A DNA stretch of 53,846 nucleotides from a bacterium. GTDB lineage: Bacteria > Krumholzibacteriota > Krumholzibacteriia > LZORAL124-64-63. The position numbers were made by a program, and so were the translations under genes. Where the stretch lies: NCBI GenBank assembly GCA_014730255.1, contig WJIQ01000176.1:1-53846 (forward strand), read 5' to 3'. The notes beneath the pieces are model-generated. The model was not told where the DNA came from and did no database searches. It worked only from the letters and a program-made list of their open reading frames with translations. Numbering within the stretch: position 1 is the stretch's first letter; each line of letters begins with the position of its first letter. Shown piece after piece: positions 51,789 to 53,846 of the stretch.

Positions 51789-53846
51789 GTGAAACTCATC
51801 GTCGTCGAGTCACCCGCCAAGGCCCGCACCATCGAGAAGTTCCTGGGCAAGGACTACAAGGTGGTCGCGAGCTACGGGCACATCCGCGACCTGCCGGAGA
51901 AGGCGGCGCAGATCCCCGCCCGGTATCGCGACAAGCCATGGCGACGCCTGGCGGTGGACGTCGAGGGCGACTTCGAACCCATCTACGTGGTCTCGCCGGA
52001 CAGTCGCGAGCACGTGACGAGGCTCAAGAAGCTGATCAAGGACGCGGACGAGCTCCTGCTCGCCACCGATGAGGACCGCGAGGGGGAGGCCATCAGCTGG
52101 CACCTGCTCGAGGAGCTCAAGCCGAGCGTCCCCGTCCGCCGGATCACCTTCCACGAGATCACCCGCCACGCCATCGAGCACGCGCTGGAGAACCCGCGTG
52201 ACATCGACGACAAGCTCGTGCAGGCGCAGGAGAGCCGGCGGATCCTCGACCGCCTCTACGGCTACGAGCTGTCGCCGGTCCTGTGGCGACGGGTCCGCTC
52301 GGGGCTGTCGGCGGGGCGCGTCCAGAGCGTCGCCGTGCGCCTCGTGGTCGAGCGCGAGGAGGAACGGCAGCGGTTCGTCGTCGCCGAGTACTACGACGTC
52401 GAGGCGTTGCTCTACGGCTCCGATGGCACCAATTTCACCGCGCGCCTGGTCGAGATCGACGGCAAGCGCCTGGCGGGCGGCAAGGACTTCGACGACGAGA
52501 CGGGTAAGCTGAAGCGCCCCGACGAGCGCCTCCTGCTCGAGGCCGACCTCGCCGAGAAGATCCAGAGCTGCGCCCGGAGCAAGGAGTCGTTGCCCTGGCG
52601 GGTCGACGCGGTCGAACGCAAGCAGACCCGGCAGCGCCCGCGCCCGCCGTTCGTGACCTCGTCGCTGCAGCAGGCGGCCGCCAACCGCCTCAACCTCTCG
52701 CCCTCGCGCACCATGCGCATCGCCCAGCGGCTGTACGAGGGCGTCGATCTCGGCGGCGGCGAGCGCGTCGGCCTGATCACCTACATGCGGACCGACTCGC
52801 TCACCCTCTCCCGGGAGGCGCTGGCGGACACCGAGCGTCTGATCCGGCAGACCTACGGCGAGGAATACACGGACGGCCCCCGCTACTACCGGACCAAGGC
52901 CCAGAATGCGCAGGAGGCCCACGAGGCCATCCGTCCGACCAGCGTCGCGCGCACGCCGGACAGCCTCGCGCCCTACCTCGAGGGGCCGGACCTCGCCCTC
53001 TACCGCCTCATCTGGAACCGCACGGTGGCCAGCCAGATGACCGACGCCCGCCTGGACAAGACGACGGTCACCCTCGCTTGCGACTGCGAGGGGCGGACCC
53101 TCACCTGGCGGGCCAACGGCTCGATCGTCACCTTCCCGGGCTACCTGCGGCTCGAGCCGAGCCGCGAGGGCGACAGCCTCCTGCCCGAACTGCACGAGGG
53201 CCAGCTGATCCCCGATCCCGATCAGCCGGGCGACGAGGACGACGAGACCCAGCCCGGCGTGGCCGAGGTGCGCGCGCTGCGGCACGAGACCTCGCCACCG
53301 GCGCGGTACACCGAGGCCTCCCTGGTCAAGAAGCTCGAGGACGAGGGGATCGGCCGGCCGTCGACCTACGCGTCGATCATCTCGACGATCCAGAACCGCG
53401 AGTACGTGATCAAGAAGGGCAGCGCGCTGCTGCCCACCTACGTCGGCATGGCCGTCACGCGCCTGCTGCGCGACCACTTCCCCCGCTACGTCGACGTGCG
53501 CTTCACCGCCGGCATGGAGGAGGACCTCGATGCCATCGCCCGGGGCGAGGTGGACTCCCGGGAGTTCCTGCGCCGTTTCTACAAGGGCGGCGCCGACGAT
53601 CCCGGCCTCGCCCAGCGCATCGCCGCCGAGCTCGAGAAGATCGAGTTCCCGACCATCCCCGTCGGCGCGGACCCTGCGTCCGGCGACCCGCTCGTGGTCA
53701 AGATCGGCAAGCGTTCGGTGTACGTGCAGAAGCAGGGCGAGGATGGCACCGAGAGCGTCACCGTGCCCGTGGACATGCTCATCGACGACCTGACCGCCGA
53801 GACCGCCGGCAAGCTCCTGGAGAAGAAGCGCAAGAGCCTCGAGCCC
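51789..53846 (+). CDS. topA: DNA topoisomerase I TopA (partial, cut by window end)
   Basis: 686 codons without a stop to the last base. The Toprim domain starts KLIVVESPAKARTIEKFLG and has ATDEDREGEAISWHL; the active-site Tyr332 is in GLITYMRTDS; EDEGIGRPSTYASII and FTAGMEEDLDAIARGE are later conserved parts. It relaxes negative supercoils. GTG 51789 has GGAGGAG ten bases upstream and gives the standard N-terminus; an in-frame GTG at 51741 would add 16 unrelated residues. Any C-terminal zinc ribbons lie outside the window. Confidence 0.96.
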   Translation, partial: MKLIVVESPAKARTIEKFLGKDYKVVASYGHIRDLPEKAAQIPARYRDKPWRRLAVDVEGDFEPIYVVSPDSREHVTRLKKLIKDADELLLATDEDREGEAISWHLLEELKPSVPVRRITFHEITRHAIEHALENPRDIDDKLVQAQESRRILDRLYGYELSPVLWRRVRSGLSAGRVQSVAVRLVVEREEERQRFVVAEYYDVEALLYGSDGTNFTARLVEIDGKRLAGGKDFDDETGKLKRPDERLLLEADLAEKIQSCARSKESLPWRVDAVERKQTRQRPRPPFVTSSLQQAAANRLNLSPSRTMRIAQRLYEGVDLGGGERVGLITYMRTDSLTLSREALADTERLIRQTYGEEYTDGPRYYRTKAQNAQEAHEAIRPTSVARTPDSLAPYLEGPDLALYRLIWNRTVASQMTDARLDKTTVTLACDCEGRTLTWRANGSIVTFPGYLRLEPSREGDSLLPELHEGQLIPDPDQPGDEDDETQPGVAEVRALRHETSPPARYTEASLVKKLEDEGIGRPSTYASIISTIQNREYVIKKGSALLPTYVGMAVTRLLRDHFPRYVDVRFTAGMEEDLDAIARGEVDSREFLRRFYKGGADDPGLAQRIAAELEKIEFPTIPVGADPASGDPLVVKIGKRSVYVQKQGEDGTESVTVPVDMLIDDLTAETAGKLLEKKRKSLEP

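Overview
The window is GC-rich double-stranded bacterial DNA from a Gram-negative, flagellated organism. The outer-membrane PorV/PorQ-like protein, the SecA insertion, the FlgD-type Ig domain ending a secreted protease and the RQDI-type linker of a sigma-54 activator all point to the FCB side of the tree, probably a high-GC candidate lineage such as Krumholzibacteriota or Eisenbacteria rather than Bacteroidetes proper. That placement is inference. No rRNA, tRNA, CRISPR array, insertion sequence or phage gene was seen.

Layout. Positions 1-391 hold non-coding DNA: a large hairpin element, a second GC hairpin, a 13-base palindrome and a near-consensus sigma-54 promoter. From 392 to 27916 runs an almost unbroken flagellar super-cluster on the + strand: an exported helical-repeat protein, an FlgN-like chaperone, a soluble histidine kinase and a sigma-54 response regulator (FlrB/FlrC-like), then flgB-flgC-fliE-fliF-fliG-fliH-fliI-fliJ-motE-like-fliK-flgD-flgE-flbD-motA-motB-fliL-fliM-fliN-fliO, a break with a hairpin and a sigma-54 promoter, then fliP-fliQ-fliR-flhB-flhA-flhF-(small membrane protein), another sigma-54 promoter, fliA and two small unknown proteins. 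Two HDOD proteins and a second sigma-54 activator (FleQ-like, with a degenerate receiver) follow to 31392. Filament genes, rod genes flgF/G, rings flgH/I and flhG are not in the window.

From 31420 the content turns to housekeeping: PorV-like protein (own sigma-70-type promoter), a convergent LysM lytic transglycosylase lipoprotein on the - strand, an AT-rich divergent intergenic region (34367-34706) with nested inverted repeats and overlapping promoters, a GAF-like/GGDEF protein and ComEC, then purC-purH-guaA, an M6-type secreted protease, a Slt-type transglycosylase, a small polyprenol/dolichol-kinase-like membrane protein, secA, a Smg/DUF494-like gene and the first 686 codons of topA, cut by the window end.

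How it fits together. The kinase/regulator pair and the FleQ-like activator are probable drivers of the sigma-54 promoters before the first gene, fliP and fliA; FliA (sigma-28) would then switch on late genes located elsewhere. The most unusual points are a FlhF whose GTPase motifs are all degenerate, the absence of flhG from its usual place, a FliA with a hydrophobic C-terminal tail, and a FliM without the usual N-terminal CheY-binding motif.
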